Both the position numbers and the translations under genes were made by a program. A model generated the notes under the pieces. That model worked only from the letters and a program-made list of their open reading frames with translations. It was not told where the DNA came from and searched no databases. DNA of 64,000 nucleotides from Trebouxia sp. TZW2008 (taxonomy: Eukaryota; Chlorophyta; Trebouxiophyceae; Trebouxiales; Trebouxiaceae), in contig BDIU01000074.1 in NCBI GenBank assembly GCA_002118135.1, positions 62,001-126,000 of the forward strand. Direction: 5' to 3'. Positions within the stretch are counted from its first letter, which is position 1. The number at the start of each line of letters is the position of its first letter. Below, piece by piece: positions 46,307 to 57,378 of the stretch.

Positions 46307-48271
46307 CACCCTATGCGGGCATCTGCATCAGCCGGCAGGCCACCTAGCATGGGTAGGCTTGCAGGTCTGCTATTTAGGGTTTAGGGTTTAGGTCTGCTAT
46401 TTTGTCACAAAAAAGCACTGGTACCGTCTCTCATGTGATCTGTGTACGTTAGCACGAGTCACCACGCCTGAGCTACGTGAAACAACAAGCGAAAAAGCAC
46501 TGGTGTGACACTATTGCACATGGGATGCAGAAGGGGAGTGATTGCCCAATCAGCCTCTAGTAACTTGTGCATAGTAGCGTCCCTGCTACCATGTACATGT
46601 TGTGACCCAGACATTCGAGCTCACAATAGCTGGCCAACAGTTTCAGCTGGGGTAATGTTTGGTGTGTCAAGCTTGCCTGACGTAGCAGCATGACCTGGTG
46701 CAGCAGCCATACGTACATTGCAAGCTGTATGCTGATTGGCTTGACAGTGTGTGCCCAAATGTCCTGTTGATGCTTGTTCATGAAACGTGCATCTGATGAG
46801 CATGCTGCTATACAGGAGATTGAAGCAAGTGACCTGTCTGCTGTTGAAGAGTCCGGTAGCAAATCACACTCAATACCTGATGAACACAGCATGTGGGCTG
46901 GAGTCGATCAGCTGTCGCACTCTACTCTATGATCATCACAACTCGAACAAGCAGAGCCGGCTGTATTGTTGCTTGCTTTCATTTGGAGCTTTATGATGAT
47001 CACATGTATTTCATTGTTTGCCTTGCAATGAAGGTCACGATCATCAATGATGTCAGCATCAGCCTGGATAAACATTATTTTGCATGATATTCTTGGGACT
47101 TCAGCCGCGCAATCCTGGAGCTTTGATAGTGCTGGCCAGCATCTAGTTTCTTGTTTGCCAACGATGCCGACATCGATGCACTGCGCAGCTATGCCATAGA
47201 AAAGAAAAGAAAAGTCTATGCCGTTAGGCGTTATATCGGGAGCCTCTGTCTAACGAGGCAGCCCGGGAGCTGTGCCATATGGCATGCATGCCTGTTTGCT
47301 GCTAGGCTTGGCATGATTGCAGCTACCCTGTGCATGTCAGCTTGGTACAGCTGTGATTGCTACCTGTTTGCTGCAGCGCGTTTGTCGCTCATTGTCCATG
47401 CACAGGAACCCATCATCTGGCAACAAGCCTGAGAATCTGGCCGAGGTTCATTGAACCCCTTATGAAGTTGCATGAACTACTGACAACACCCTCGTGATGT
47501 CATTACAGACATTTTGCAACTGCCTAAGCACCTAGCGTGTTCAACACGAACCACGCGTCAATATAACTTGCAACGCCGCGCAAAGCTGACGATCAAAGGA
47601 GTCACTTCTCGCTCGAAAGCCGCACGGTGAGCCCGTGCTGATCTCTGCACCGTTGACCTTCCCATCACTTCTGCTTGGCTTGGCCAAACCGACCGCAGAC
47701 GTCACTGCATGCTGCGCGCCTACCATGATCGTGCGGCCCAGAACATCATTGACAACGCCAATAGCCCGTGCATCATGCGCCACGACCTGAGCATGCGTCG
47801 AAAGGGCTCGAGCACGCAGCGTACAAGTCACTCGAAGTTGATCGACCGTCTGGGACGACGCTTCTCCCCTGATAGCAGCGTAACAAACGACCGGTTGTCA
47901 CAGCAGCTTTCAGCCGTCGAATTTTGCTGACAGCTAGATTGGTGCAAGCACTGCCGTCAATACTGAGCGCCATGGCTTGTACGTAGGCATGCAAGCCCAA
48001 GCTCACGTGTTGTGCGTCTGACAGCACACTTGCGCGCATAGCATGCCGCGTGTGGCTCTCTGAGCGTAGAGTGTGACCGCCGGAGTCCTAATGCTTTTTG
48101 TTCTTGCAGAGTCACCGCGATATTGTGTCTGCAGGGCACCAAACCAAAGTGTTAGTCTGGGCAGTGCTTATAGTGGGCAGTGCTTACAGTGGGCATTGCT
48201 GATAGTGGGCAGTGGTAGTAGCAACTCAAATCAGCTTCAATTTGGTGCGGCCCTGAAACACATTGGGCATC
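46307..48271. other. about 2 kb without a confident gene
   Basis: Holds a short telomere-type array (46373-46392, separate entry). It also holds a 52-codon acidic frame at 46776-46931 (FMKRASDEHAAIQEIEASDL...) that ends at a stop but has no visible acceptor or domain. An ATG frame at 47709-47930 (MLRAYHDRAAQN...) has no recognisable product. Confidence 0.45.
46373..46392 (+). repeat. interstitial telomere-type repeat (TTTAGGG)
   Basis: Two full TTTAGGG units and a third lacking its last G. The array is bracketed by a direct repeat (GGTCTGCTATTT) at about 46364-46375 and 46391-46402. Confidence 0.9.
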
Positions 48272-51200
48272 ATGTCAGTTCCAAACCCTCTGAACCCTTT
48301 CACAGTGAGAGGTGGAAGGCTAGCACGCGGTGGAGCTTGGTGCTGGGCTGTTGTATTGTGGTTCCTCTTCTTCTGTTACTGCGTCTTCACTTTGATACAG
48401 GTATGAAGCAATGACGCATCGGCAAATAATCATTTTGTGTATGCTGGCTGCAGCGCTGACACATCAAGCACACCGCTAGACCTGCAGCAGCACACTCTGT
48501 GCCTCGCATGAGTAAGATCTCTAGGCCTAGATCTGCTGTTGAACAATTGTGAGGTACATGACAGGAGCAGTCGTTGCTGCTAACTGCTCCTGTGAGCATG
48601 CAGCAGTGCTTCCATTTGCATGCAGTGCCACCACTGTCTCTATTCACTGTGTCGATTACATTGGGGACATGCATATGCAGGCTGTACAAAAGACACAGGA
48701 CCCCATGCTAATGACACAGGCATCCCAGCATATACCTGTGACAAGTGAAGGGGAGCATCACAGGAGCAGTCATCACAGCAGTTCTTGCGTTTGCGCCTGT
48801 TGTCACCACTGCTGACTTTTTCCCTCACTGACATGCAGGCGGTGCAGAAGACACAGACTCCCATGCAAACCACCAGCTACACTGGTGACTCTGGCTTCAT
48901 TATGCACTCAGTTGACATATGCCTATCAGAACAAGCAGCATCACAGAAGCAGTCATTACAGCAGTTCTTGCGTGTTTGCACAGTGCCACTGCCTTCTTTC
49001 TTTCTCACTCTGATTCCATGGTGGTCATGCAGGCCGTCCAGAAGAGGCAGACCCCCCCTTTAAACTGACAGCTATACCCAGGGCATGCATTCAGTTGACA
49101 CATGCCTATCAGAAGCAACAAGCAGCATCACAGCAGTCATTACAGCAGTCATTACAGCAGTCATTACAGCAGTCATTACAGCAGTCATTACAGCAGTTCT
49201 TGCGTGTGCACACACTGCCACTGCCTTCTTTTGTCCCTACTTTGATTCCGTGGTGGTCGTGCAGGCTGTACAGAAGAGGCAGACCCCCATCCAAACTACC
49301 AGCTACACCCAGGACTCTGGCTTCACAAGGCATTCATTTGACATGTTCCTACGAGCAGCATGGCAGAAGCAGTCATTGCTTGCATGTGCACACAGTCCTG
49401 GTGCATACTTTGCGATACCCTATGTTGACAAAATTGTGTATATGCAGGCTGTACAAAAGACACAGACCCCCATACAAACCACCAGCTACACCCAGGATTC
49501 TGGATTCACAATGCCCAGCGTGCTGCTTTGCTCATTTGGGCAGTACAACCTCGGCTCTTTCACAGCAGAGTATCCAACCCTGTTCGCTGGCAACTTTTGG
49601 GTGCAGCGCAGCTATGAGGAGTTGCTATCCCCAGGTATGACTACTTGTGTATGTTGGGCACAGGAATGTCCAAAGGAAGTAACTAATGCCAAAATGAATG
49701 CATATGGACTGGGTCGCAGCAATGCTGTTAGCATTTGGATGGCTTGCATGACTTTTGTGTGAGCTGGTGTTGTGATACAACTCTCATATCTGAGTGACTC
49801 ATCCGCAGGTGTGGCTAACCATACAGAGGCAGACAACCCTACAGCCCAGACAGAATTGAACTTTGATGATGCGTACGGACGCAACGATTTAATTACGTTC
49901 TCCCAGAACTGTGGCAACTTATCTGGTTCCAGAGGCCTGCCGCACCTGTCCCTGAATGATTCCGGCTTCTGCAACTTTACAACTCCTCAGTTGATGGGTC
50001 TCATCAGATCTGCCGCCATCAATGAATCTAGCGCAAAAGAACAGTTCAACAACGTCACCAAGACAAGATGGTGTGTCATGTGGACACCATACCGCTTGAC
50101 TTTAGACGACCCTCCAAGTGGCGCCTCAAACGCTTCACTAGACACTGGTAGTGCAAGCGCTAGACAGCTTGACTCTAGAGATGGTTATCGCCTTAGCATC
50201 TCTCTGAACGGCACAGCAATCATGGAAGAGCAAGCACTGGCAAACGTGCATGAAGACGATGGTAGCATAACACCAGCAGCTGACCGCAGATTCCCACACA
50301 CCATGTCTCTGAAGTTCATTGAGTTTAGTGACACCCGTGAAGAAGAGTGGCGGACTGGCAGCCAGTCCAGCCAGTACTTGAAAGAGGCGCTGACAGCTGG
50401 GGACCCAGATGGCTTTGAGCTGGTCAGCTTGGACAACCACTATGAGATGTCGGTTCAGAAAGTTGTCACCACCAGACTGTCAAGTGCTCAGAAAGTCGGG
50501 TGGCCTTGGGCACCTTGGCCTTGGTCTGATGAAACTCCCTATCAGGTCATTTACAATGCCAATGACTTTTGCGATGCATGCCTTATAAAGAGCGCAGGAC
50601 TGCTTGATGCCCTGTATATGTGTGTGCATTAGCAGCATCAATCAGCACAGGCGCTGTGGTAAGGTGAATGGCAACAACAGTGACATTGGTTGCTAGATCT
50701 GGGTTGCAGGAATGCTCCAGTCCTTTGCGTGCATGTAACATCAACAGATATCATGCAGCACTGCATGGGTGTCACATGTCATGGCAGCAATTGACTTTTC
50801 GGAAGACCCAATGCCAATAGAGGGTGTGCCAGACCTTGACAAGCCAAAGCCTCAAACTGACTGTTTTACTGCCAAGCAACATATCTTCCAGCGTGTCATC
50901 CACCAGCATGCAGATGTGACATCCAAGCCATGCTTGCAGTGCCTTGCATGCATCAGATGCCTGCTGCTCAACCATTGTATGCATGTTGCATCTGGTTTGC
51001 ATGTGTTTCATCTGGTCACGAGCCATAGCTCCTCCTTTCTTCAGCTTACTCATGGTCATCAGGTTTTGCCAAGCCATGCTGGCTGACTGCAGGTTGATGT
51101 CACATTCTGACTGACTGAGGGGTGCTTCTGTGCTTGCAGTCAACAAGCTACCAAGTAATCTCATCCACTCTGCTACCATATCAGGAAGCAAACGGTCCGC

Positions 51201-51592
51201 ACAGCTTGGCGCTGTGTATGCTACGGAGCACAAAGATGGTTCTACAGATTGCAGATGTGCCAGTTGTATATGGTTTCTTTGGCAACATTGGAGGCGCCCT
51301 CAGTTTGGTGGTGGTGCTTTATGGCTGCTTCTATGCAATCAAGTCATATGAACCTGTTGAGACAGAGTTTGAGCTACAAGGTGCTGACACTGTACGAACT
51401 GTGTGTTCTTGGATTGCAACAAAATGCAGAGCAGGTTGGCGAGGTTTGCCAACAAGGAGCAAAGCACAGAGTTTCTGGCCATTGCGGTTGCAGTCGCAAC
51501 AATCAATAAGCGTGCCTGAAAACCCCAAGTTTGAGATGTCCTATCCAGACAGGCCAGGCAGGTTGCAAAGCTTTGATATATCGCGGGTCTGA
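48272..51592 (+). CDS. two-pass membrane glycoprotein of unknown family
   Basis: Four exons (48272-48400, 49448-49634, 49809-50545, 51140-51592) join in phase to 502 codons (501 aa). The start ATG 48272 is followed by a basic stretch and a membrane segment at about 21-43 (WAVVLWFLFFCYCVFTLI). A large domain follows with conserved-looking blocks (LLCSFGQYNLGSFTAEYPTL, NFWVQRSYEELL, SLKFIEFSDTREEEW). It has eight N-x-S/T sequons (for example NHT, NLS, NFT, NVT, NGT), so it is probably lumenal or extracellular. A second membrane segment lies at about 392-418 (GFFGNIGGALSLVVVLYGCF), followed by a basic cytosolic tail of about 80 residues. I do not recognise the family. An extra exon between 50546 and 51139 cannot be ruled out. 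Exon 2 has four decayed copies upstream. Confidence 0.75.
48675..49345 (+). repeat. four decayed 5' copies of exon 2 of the membrane protein gene
   Basis: The exon 2 start (AVQKTQTPIQTTSYTQDSGF) recurs after a GCAG acceptor at about 48681 (AVQKTQDPMLMTQ), 48840 (AVQKTQTPMQTTSYTGDSGF), 49033 (AVQKRQTPPL, then a stop) and 49264 (AVQKRQTPIQTTSYTQDSGF). Spacing is 160-230 bp. No copy has an evident donor. Confidence 0.93.
49125..49200 (+). repeat. 12-bp tandem repeat (CAGTCATTACAG)n
   Basis: Five units of CAGTCATTACAG between the third and fourth exon copies. The same motif occurs singly at about 48949-48966, so it expanded within the larger duplication. Confidence 0.9.
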
Positions 51593-52509
51593 GGCAGTTG
51601 GGTGATCATGTTTTGCAAGCAAATATTGCCAGGGATCACAGCATCTCAAGCTGAAAAGAAGGAATACTGGTGTGCAGATGTTATTTGTGTGTGGAAATGA
51701 TGATTCCTTAGCTCTCTTGTAGATTAGCTCTTGTGCATGCACCCAGACAGATCAGAAGGAATGTATAGCATGTGTGTGTAGCTTGCAGTTTCAATTTGAT
51801 GCCTTCCATTTTTGTTGTTTCAGGTGCCTTTAGCACATTTCGTCGTTTATCATGGCACGTCAGCTTGCATGCAAGGAGCATTTAGGTTGAGACCATTTTT
51901 AATCATTGTATACGACCCTTCTGCAGTGATGTGACGATGGAGGCTGAGGCTCAGAAGATGTTGAGTACAGGGTTCCAGCTTTCAAAAGTTTCTTTGCCAG
52001 CTCTCTTGATAGACAGTCTGTGATAGATAGTCTTTTGACATGTACACACGCTACGGGTTGGCACAAGAAACGTTTACAACACTACATGGGCCCCTGGCCT
52101 GTTCAATCAGGTTTGAAGCCAATTGCAACTTGCCAAATGATGCAGCGTGAGCAGATGTCTGGACAGGTATAGGAATATCCGGTCAAGTGTATGTTATCGC
52201 ATAATATGCAAACACAAGCAGCAGCAAAGCTTGGCATGCATGCCTCTGAGCTCATTCAGAGAAGTAACGCAATATGCTACTGCTGACTTTTCTTCAGCAC
52301 CTATTGTCTATTGTCTCGAGCTATTGCAACACTAGGCAGCACAGGCGCTGACCGCATTTGACAGACAGATGCAACCAGCTATGCATATAAACTATGATAT
52401 GTCATAGTCATCAACTTGGGGAACACAACGCTACAGTACAAGTTCAGTGCTTTAAACACGCGTTTCTTGCTAAGGATTGCATGTTTGTTTGGTTTTATAA
52501 GTGAAACCG
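51593..52509. other. intergenic, convergent 3' flanks
   Basis: About 900 bases between the membrane protein gene and the convergent coiled-coil gene. No domain, RNA gene or repeat recognised. Confidence 0.5.
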
Positions 52510-53807
52510 TCAACGCCAAGCAGGTGGGGGCGGCAGGGCATCATCTGCAATGCCAGCTGCTTGCAAGTCTGCCTTGCCTGACGACGCTGATGCAACTGGC
52601 GCCTGCCCAGGAAAGTCCTGCATCAACAGGTAAGCAACTTGTGTTGTATTGGATTGAAATGTGCAGACAATGCAAAAGTACATGAGCTTGTTGCAGGACT
52701 GACTGAGCATTGCTTTCATTGTGGAATGCTGCATATCGATAGATGCACTGCAGCACCTGGTGTCTTAGTGCTTTAGCATCATGGTCACAATAGATCTGCC
52801 CATGGATTTGCTTGCATGTACAGACCTACTGGAGCTGCCTCTGTGCATGGCAGACACAAGGTATGCAAAGGATGCAAGCAATGTGTGGCTGCTTATGCCA
52901 GCAACTCTTGCCTTAGAAACAGCCCCGGACCCTGGGCGCATGTTTGCAGGAGGCGGGGGTGGCAGAGCTTGGGCTGCAACAGCAGGATCATCCTGGCTGT
53001 GTGCTGTACTACGCTGCCTTGCAGACGCCTGAGCTTGCTGTTGTGCTGCACTTGGTGAGGGTGTACACTCCCCATCTTCGGGCTCTATACTGGCTGCTCT
53101 TCTTGACATCTGCTCACCTACCTCTATCACCTGAGTTACACAGCAGAGCAGTGTCAGAGAGCGTGATTTGGCCACGCTCGTGAAGCAGGCACCTTGCAAG
53201 CAAAACGCAATTGCAGTACCATGGCCAGTTGTTGCTCTGCTTTGAGCTTTTGCTGCTGCACTTTCTGTAAGGACTGTTGCAGGTCTGGCATAGCATCAGG
53301 TTGCTCAGTTGCGTGACTGAGCGCGGCTTGGTCAGCGTGTTTGTGCCTGTGCTGCTTCAGCTGTAATTCAAGCATTTTCTCTTTGTCGTGGAGCTGCTGC
53401 AACTGCTGGTCTCGCTCCTCAGCTTGCACCTTTCTTTGAGTTGCCACTGCCTGCCTAAGCTGCAGCCGTTGCTGATGCCGCTGCTGCTGGTCACGTCTAT
53501 TCTGCTCATACCGCTGTCGCCTGCCCTGCTTGCCTTGCTCCTTGCTAGAACCTTGGTGTTGCTGGCTTGACTTGCTTGCAAGCTGATCACTAGATTGCTC
53601 TTTAGAGCGTATCGCACGACGCTGGGCGTTGGCAAGGACCCGGTAGAGAGATTTTGCAGTGTCGCTGCGCTCTGTGCCGTTGCTGTTTTCCGATTCGAGG
53701 AGAGCTATCGCTCGCTTGTACACGCCAGAGCGAAAGGCAAAGGTTGTGAGCTTAGGTGCAGACTTCTGTGCTTCAAAGACCCTCACGTTCTTTTCGTCCC
53801 AGGGCAT
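52510..53807 (-). CDS. coiled-coil protein of unknown function
   Basis: Three exons (53220-53807, 52912-53130, 52510-52617) join in phase to 305 codons (304 aa), starting at ATG 53807 (MPWDEKNVRVFEAQ). Residues 1-60 look globular (LTTFAFRSGVYKRAIALLES). Residues 65-200 are Gln/Arg/Lys-rich and should form a long coiled coil. Then come a Ser/Ala-rich linker, a Pro run (ALPPPPPANM) and a C-terminal DDALPPPPAW. The second intron has a GC donor (AAG|GCAAGA). The Gln-rich coiled coil and Pro-rich ends suggest a scaffold or RNA-processing protein, but no family is recognised and this is only inference from composition. Confidence 0.75.
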
Positions 53808-54583
53808 GGTAACTGCTTCACAGGTGTGTTGCTACAGCAAGCATGAACAAAGCGGACTCGACGTTGAGAGCAACTTGATGCATGCAGTAGTGCGTCCGTG
53901 CGTTGCGGTGACCCCCAACAGGAACCCCAGGAGAGGCCTGAGGGTGTGCAAAATTTGTAGCATGCGACAAATTCAGGTTCCAGGCTGTGTCCGGCATAGC
54001 TCACAAGCATGCTCGAACTCTATGAGGAATCAACGCGATCAGCCTCCAAATATGGACACCTGAACCTGATGTGCCTGATAAATGATTGCCACCTCTGGGC
54101 AATCTGGCCGCCCACATCACTCGCACCAGAATCACTCACTGTTCGCTCAATGAGCTCAAATACTCCTGGCTGCATGACTGACTCCAACACTGTTCAACAC
54201 AACAGCCACAAATGTTGTAGACACACATTGTGGCAATACAAGTGGCAATGTTTGTTGCCTACTTGCAACATCTGCCATGATTTGACATTCATTCAGTGAC
54301 CATTGCCCTGCATTTTAATACTGTATGATGTGGACAGCAATGGAAATCACAACCTCAAGACACAGACTTGCAGAACTTCATTCTGATGCACAGGTCAACC
54401 AGATGCTTCAAAACGTCTTTGCACATCAATTTTCAAGCAGAAACCTTGAGTCTGAAAAACTGTGCAACAGCTTCAAGACAAGTCCCACAGCATTGTCTCA
54501 GTCAAATTGTTGTCATGGCATGCCATAAAATCACATGTCGCGTCATACGCCAACTTGTCCTGCTTTCTCTCACACTGTGCATG
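53808..54583. other. intergenic between coiled-coil and carbonic anhydrase genes
   Basis: About 780 bases holding the promoter of the coiled-coil gene and the 3' flank of the carbonic anhydrase. No other feature recognised. Confidence 0.5.
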
Positions 54584-55324
54584 TCACTCAATCTTTTTGT
54601 TGCGCACTGGCAGGCGCTGGGTAATCTGCTTCAGAGACCCATCTTCTGTCGAGTACAGAAACCCATAAATGCCAATATGCTTTGGCACCATAGGATTGTG
54701 CTTCAACTTTTCTACATCTTCCAACACACTGCGCTCTAGGTTGCGGATGGGCTTCAAGAATATGCCAGTCAATTGCAAGAAGTCCAGCAGTCTGAGCACC
54801 AGGCCAAACAGGAATGGTACCTTATCAACAATGGCCTGGATTAGCATGCCATGCTGTCTGACAGCTGCCTGGCCACCACAATCTGTGTGGTGTATGACAA
54901 AGATGTCTGTGGTCTTCAGAATTTCCTGGGAGACCACAAGCGATCTGCAATGCATGAATTCTAGCTTCCACGCAGACCGGCATCACGAAGGACGAGCATG
55001 TGGTTGCAAATCAAATGAGTGCCACAAGCTCACCGTATCATGTCGAGAGTGACCCTGCCGCCAGCATTCCTGAGGACCTCTGCATCCCCAATCTTGAGGT
55101 CAAAGATCCGCTCAGGGTGCACTCTGCGCAAGATGCCACAGTGTCATCCGAGTGAAATCTTCACTTTCGCACGCAACTTCACGGCTTGACACTGGCTTTC
55201 ATGCTTACCGTGAGTCCATGCATGTTATGATGGCCAGTCTGGCGTTAGCACCCAAGGGCAAAGGGGTCTTGAAGTTGCTTTGCCACCGTGAAGCTGCTTG
55301 CATCAGGCCTGCCACATCGGCCAT
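54584..55324 (-). CDS. beta-carbonic anhydrase
   Basis: Three exons (55209-55324, 55034-55123, 54584-54944) join exactly to 189 codons (188 aa). The start ATG 55324 gives MADVAGLMQAASRWQSNF, the usual short N-terminus of cytosolic-type enzymes; an ATG six codons upstream is possible. Zinc ligands are C35 in CMDSR, and H88 and C91 in HHTDC. The D37/R39 dyad is present, as is the IGDAEVLRNAGGRVTLD loop and the SLVVSQEIL helix. The enzyme interconverts CO2 and bicarbonate. No transit or signal peptide is seen, so a cytosolic location is inferred. The lengths around the active site fit the small class D-like enzymes. A hydrophobic stretch (VPFLFGLVLRLLDFLQLTGI) replaces a usually polar segment and is unusual. 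The gene is divergent from the monooxygenase-fold gene. Confidence 0.93.
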
Positions 55325-55746
55325 GTTGCTGTTACCCTGCATTGCAACACGTACGTCCACGTTGGTGTATGCTGTGACTCTGCATGGGTCGTGTTCGCAG
55401 GATCGTGGCCGGGCGTACCTGCCCTGCCTGTCAAATTGCTGATGTAAAGGCTCTGCGAAAAGCTGATACAATTGGGCTGCCGGAAGGATGCCTGCTGCGA
55501 GCAGGACGAATTGTGTGTCGATTTGCGCAGCGTTTGGCAGCTGTCATGCATTCATGCATTCGTACAAATCAAGCGCAACGCGAGCAAGCGTTTCGTGTTT
55601 ACGGACTCCGCAACAACAAGTGTGGCCAATATGTTGGCACAAGCATCACGATTAGCGTCCTGTTTCGGAGCACATCAGCAAAAAGTGCCTAAATTTTAGC
55701 CACAGAGCCACATATATTGGCTTGCTGGGACTCGCTTCCAGGCGTG
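55325..55746. promoter_or_regulatory. shared 5' region of carbonic anhydrase and monooxygenase-fold genes
   Basis: About 420 bp between divergent ATGs. Should hold both promoters. No clear TATA box or repeat was seen. Confidence 0.5.
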
Positions 55747-56662
55747 ATGGCGCACGTATGTAGTCCATCCAGCGTTATTTTCCGTCAAAGCACCTTGGCT
55801 CCCTCGAGTACGAGCAGTCGGGCGTTGCAGCACCGCTCTCGCCGCGCCCACGCGCGGGTGCAAGCGTCGGGCAATCCAGACCTGTATTTCATTGCTCAAA
55901 ATAACTTCAAGGTGATCTGCGGCATTGCCCTCCGTTACGAGAACAAACGCTGTCGGAACAGCTTGATGCTCAAGCTTCGAATTGAATCCAGGTCAAGAAA
56001 GAGGGCCGGCAGCAGTTTGAGGAGACCTGGAAAAGCCGAGAGTCTCACCTGAAAGAGACACCAGGCTTTATTAGGTTTGCCTTGCTCAGAGGGGATGAGG
56101 AAGGTAACCAGAGCAATCTATGTGCTCTGCAACTGGCAGTGTCAAAAGCAGCAATGATGTCCATTTCTGCATTGCCAATTCGCTTGATTTGATAAGACCG
56201 ATACATTGCCCTTTGAGGCAACATACAGTAGAAGCTGTCAGTTCGTAATATAAGTAGAAATTCTGCCATTGAGCACCACAAGGCCTGGTCAGTCACAAAG
56301 TGACACGAGCTGTTTGTGCAGGAGAGTATGTCAGTCAAAGCACATGGGGTTCACGTCAGGACTTTCAGAACTGGACACAGTCACAAAATGTAAGCTTAGC
56401 AAGTAAATATACTACAAACTGCTGTTTCGGGAGTATGTCTGGCAAGGCTGTCCCATGCTAAACCTGTGATGGCGCTTCAAAAGCACTTGCAGTAACGAAA
56501 GCTGTCATGCAGTTTGCCAAAGCACACGGGACATCCCAAGACAAAAAGCCAGAGCAAGAGAAGAAGCCAGAGCCCGGCAGCAAAAGGGCAGGCATGGCAG
56601 AACTTTTAGAGGGTCCACCTAAGCCCAGATTCTATGAGGCAGTGACAGTCACAAACAAATAG
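55747..56662 (+). CDS. antibiotic-biosynthesis-monooxygenase (ABM/IsdG-fold) protein, plastid-type
   Basis: Four exons (55747-55911, 55992-56103, 56322-56389, 56513-56662) join exactly to 165 codons (164 aa). ATG 55747 is preferred; an in-frame ATG at 55717 would add ten residues. The first 40 residues are Ser/Arg-rich and transit-peptide-like. The domain runs FIAQNNFKV, KKEGRQQFEETWKSRESHL, PGFIRFALLRGDEEG, YVSQSTWGSRQDFQNWTQS, then FAKAHG and MAELLEGPPKPRFYEAV. This is the ferredoxin-like alpha-beta fold of ABM proteins, which includes heme-degrading IsdG-type enzymes (LFO1 of Chlamydomonas is an algal example). Heme or small-quinone oxidation is possible; the fold alone does not settle the substrate. 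The insertion EQEKKPEPGSKRAG before the last strand is lysine-rich. Confidence 0.88.
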
Positions 56663-57378
56663 TCACTGACAAGTGATTATTGACAGCAATGTCATGATGA
56701 ACCCCTAATTATGCAGTCCTGACTGCTTGCAGCTGCTGCCAACATTGAATTCATTGTTTTGCGGGGACGCTTCTTTAGCACACTCCTGGTGAATCACAGC
56801 CCAATTCCTGCTATGTTTTGTGATCCATGTAGCTTTATTCATGATACGTGATGACTATTTTAAACAGCTGTCATGGGGATTTTGAGAGGTCAGTATGTTC
56901 AGCTGTGACTTCTCATCCTAAACACGCTTCTGGGTTGCAGCTCAACAATTTGCTATACGTGTCATCGCAGATATGTTGCGACAACTTTATATGAGGCCAT
57001 GTCTCCATTGGCAACATACATCGTCATATGACTTATATCTGTGACCGTAGGCAAAGGCTGTCATGGGTGTAAAGCAACGCATGTTTGATCAGCAATGCTG
57101 CACCTTTGAGAGGGTCCCACTCAGGGTCCTACATCGCGCGACTGTGCCTGACGATTTTTGCATAGATTGCCTTCTGCCTGCAGCGCTGCGTCGTCATGTG
57201 GGGACACTACGAGCTTGCAACAATGGCAAGCTGGCAACTTCAGTAACAGGGGATATGGGTGACTCGAAACGTGAACTGAATGACTGCTGCAAATCAGACA
57301 CCCAAAACAACATGCGCAAGAAGCCGCTGCATTTTGCACTATCTGTATGCCTAAGCGAGCAAAAGCTGCTATGATGGA
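56663..57378. other. intergenic, convergent 3' flanks
   Basis: About 700 bases. A 100-codon ATG frame at 57063-57374 has biased, cysteine-rich composition and no domain, so it is not called. Confidence 0.45.

Noticed and set aside
47709..47930. ATG frame MLRAYHDRAAQN as first exon of the membrane protein gene
   Set aside because: It has no donor that joins the next exon in phase, while an ATG at 48272 gives a complete in-phase N-terminal anchor.
48675..49345. CRISPR-like array, because of regularly spaced repeats
   Set aside because: The repeats are diverged copies of a coding exon border with long unequal spacers in a eukaryotic gene.
57063..57374. 100-codon ATG frame between the monooxygenase and transporter genes
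   Set aside because: Cysteine-rich biased composition, no domain, lies between two convergent 3' ends.
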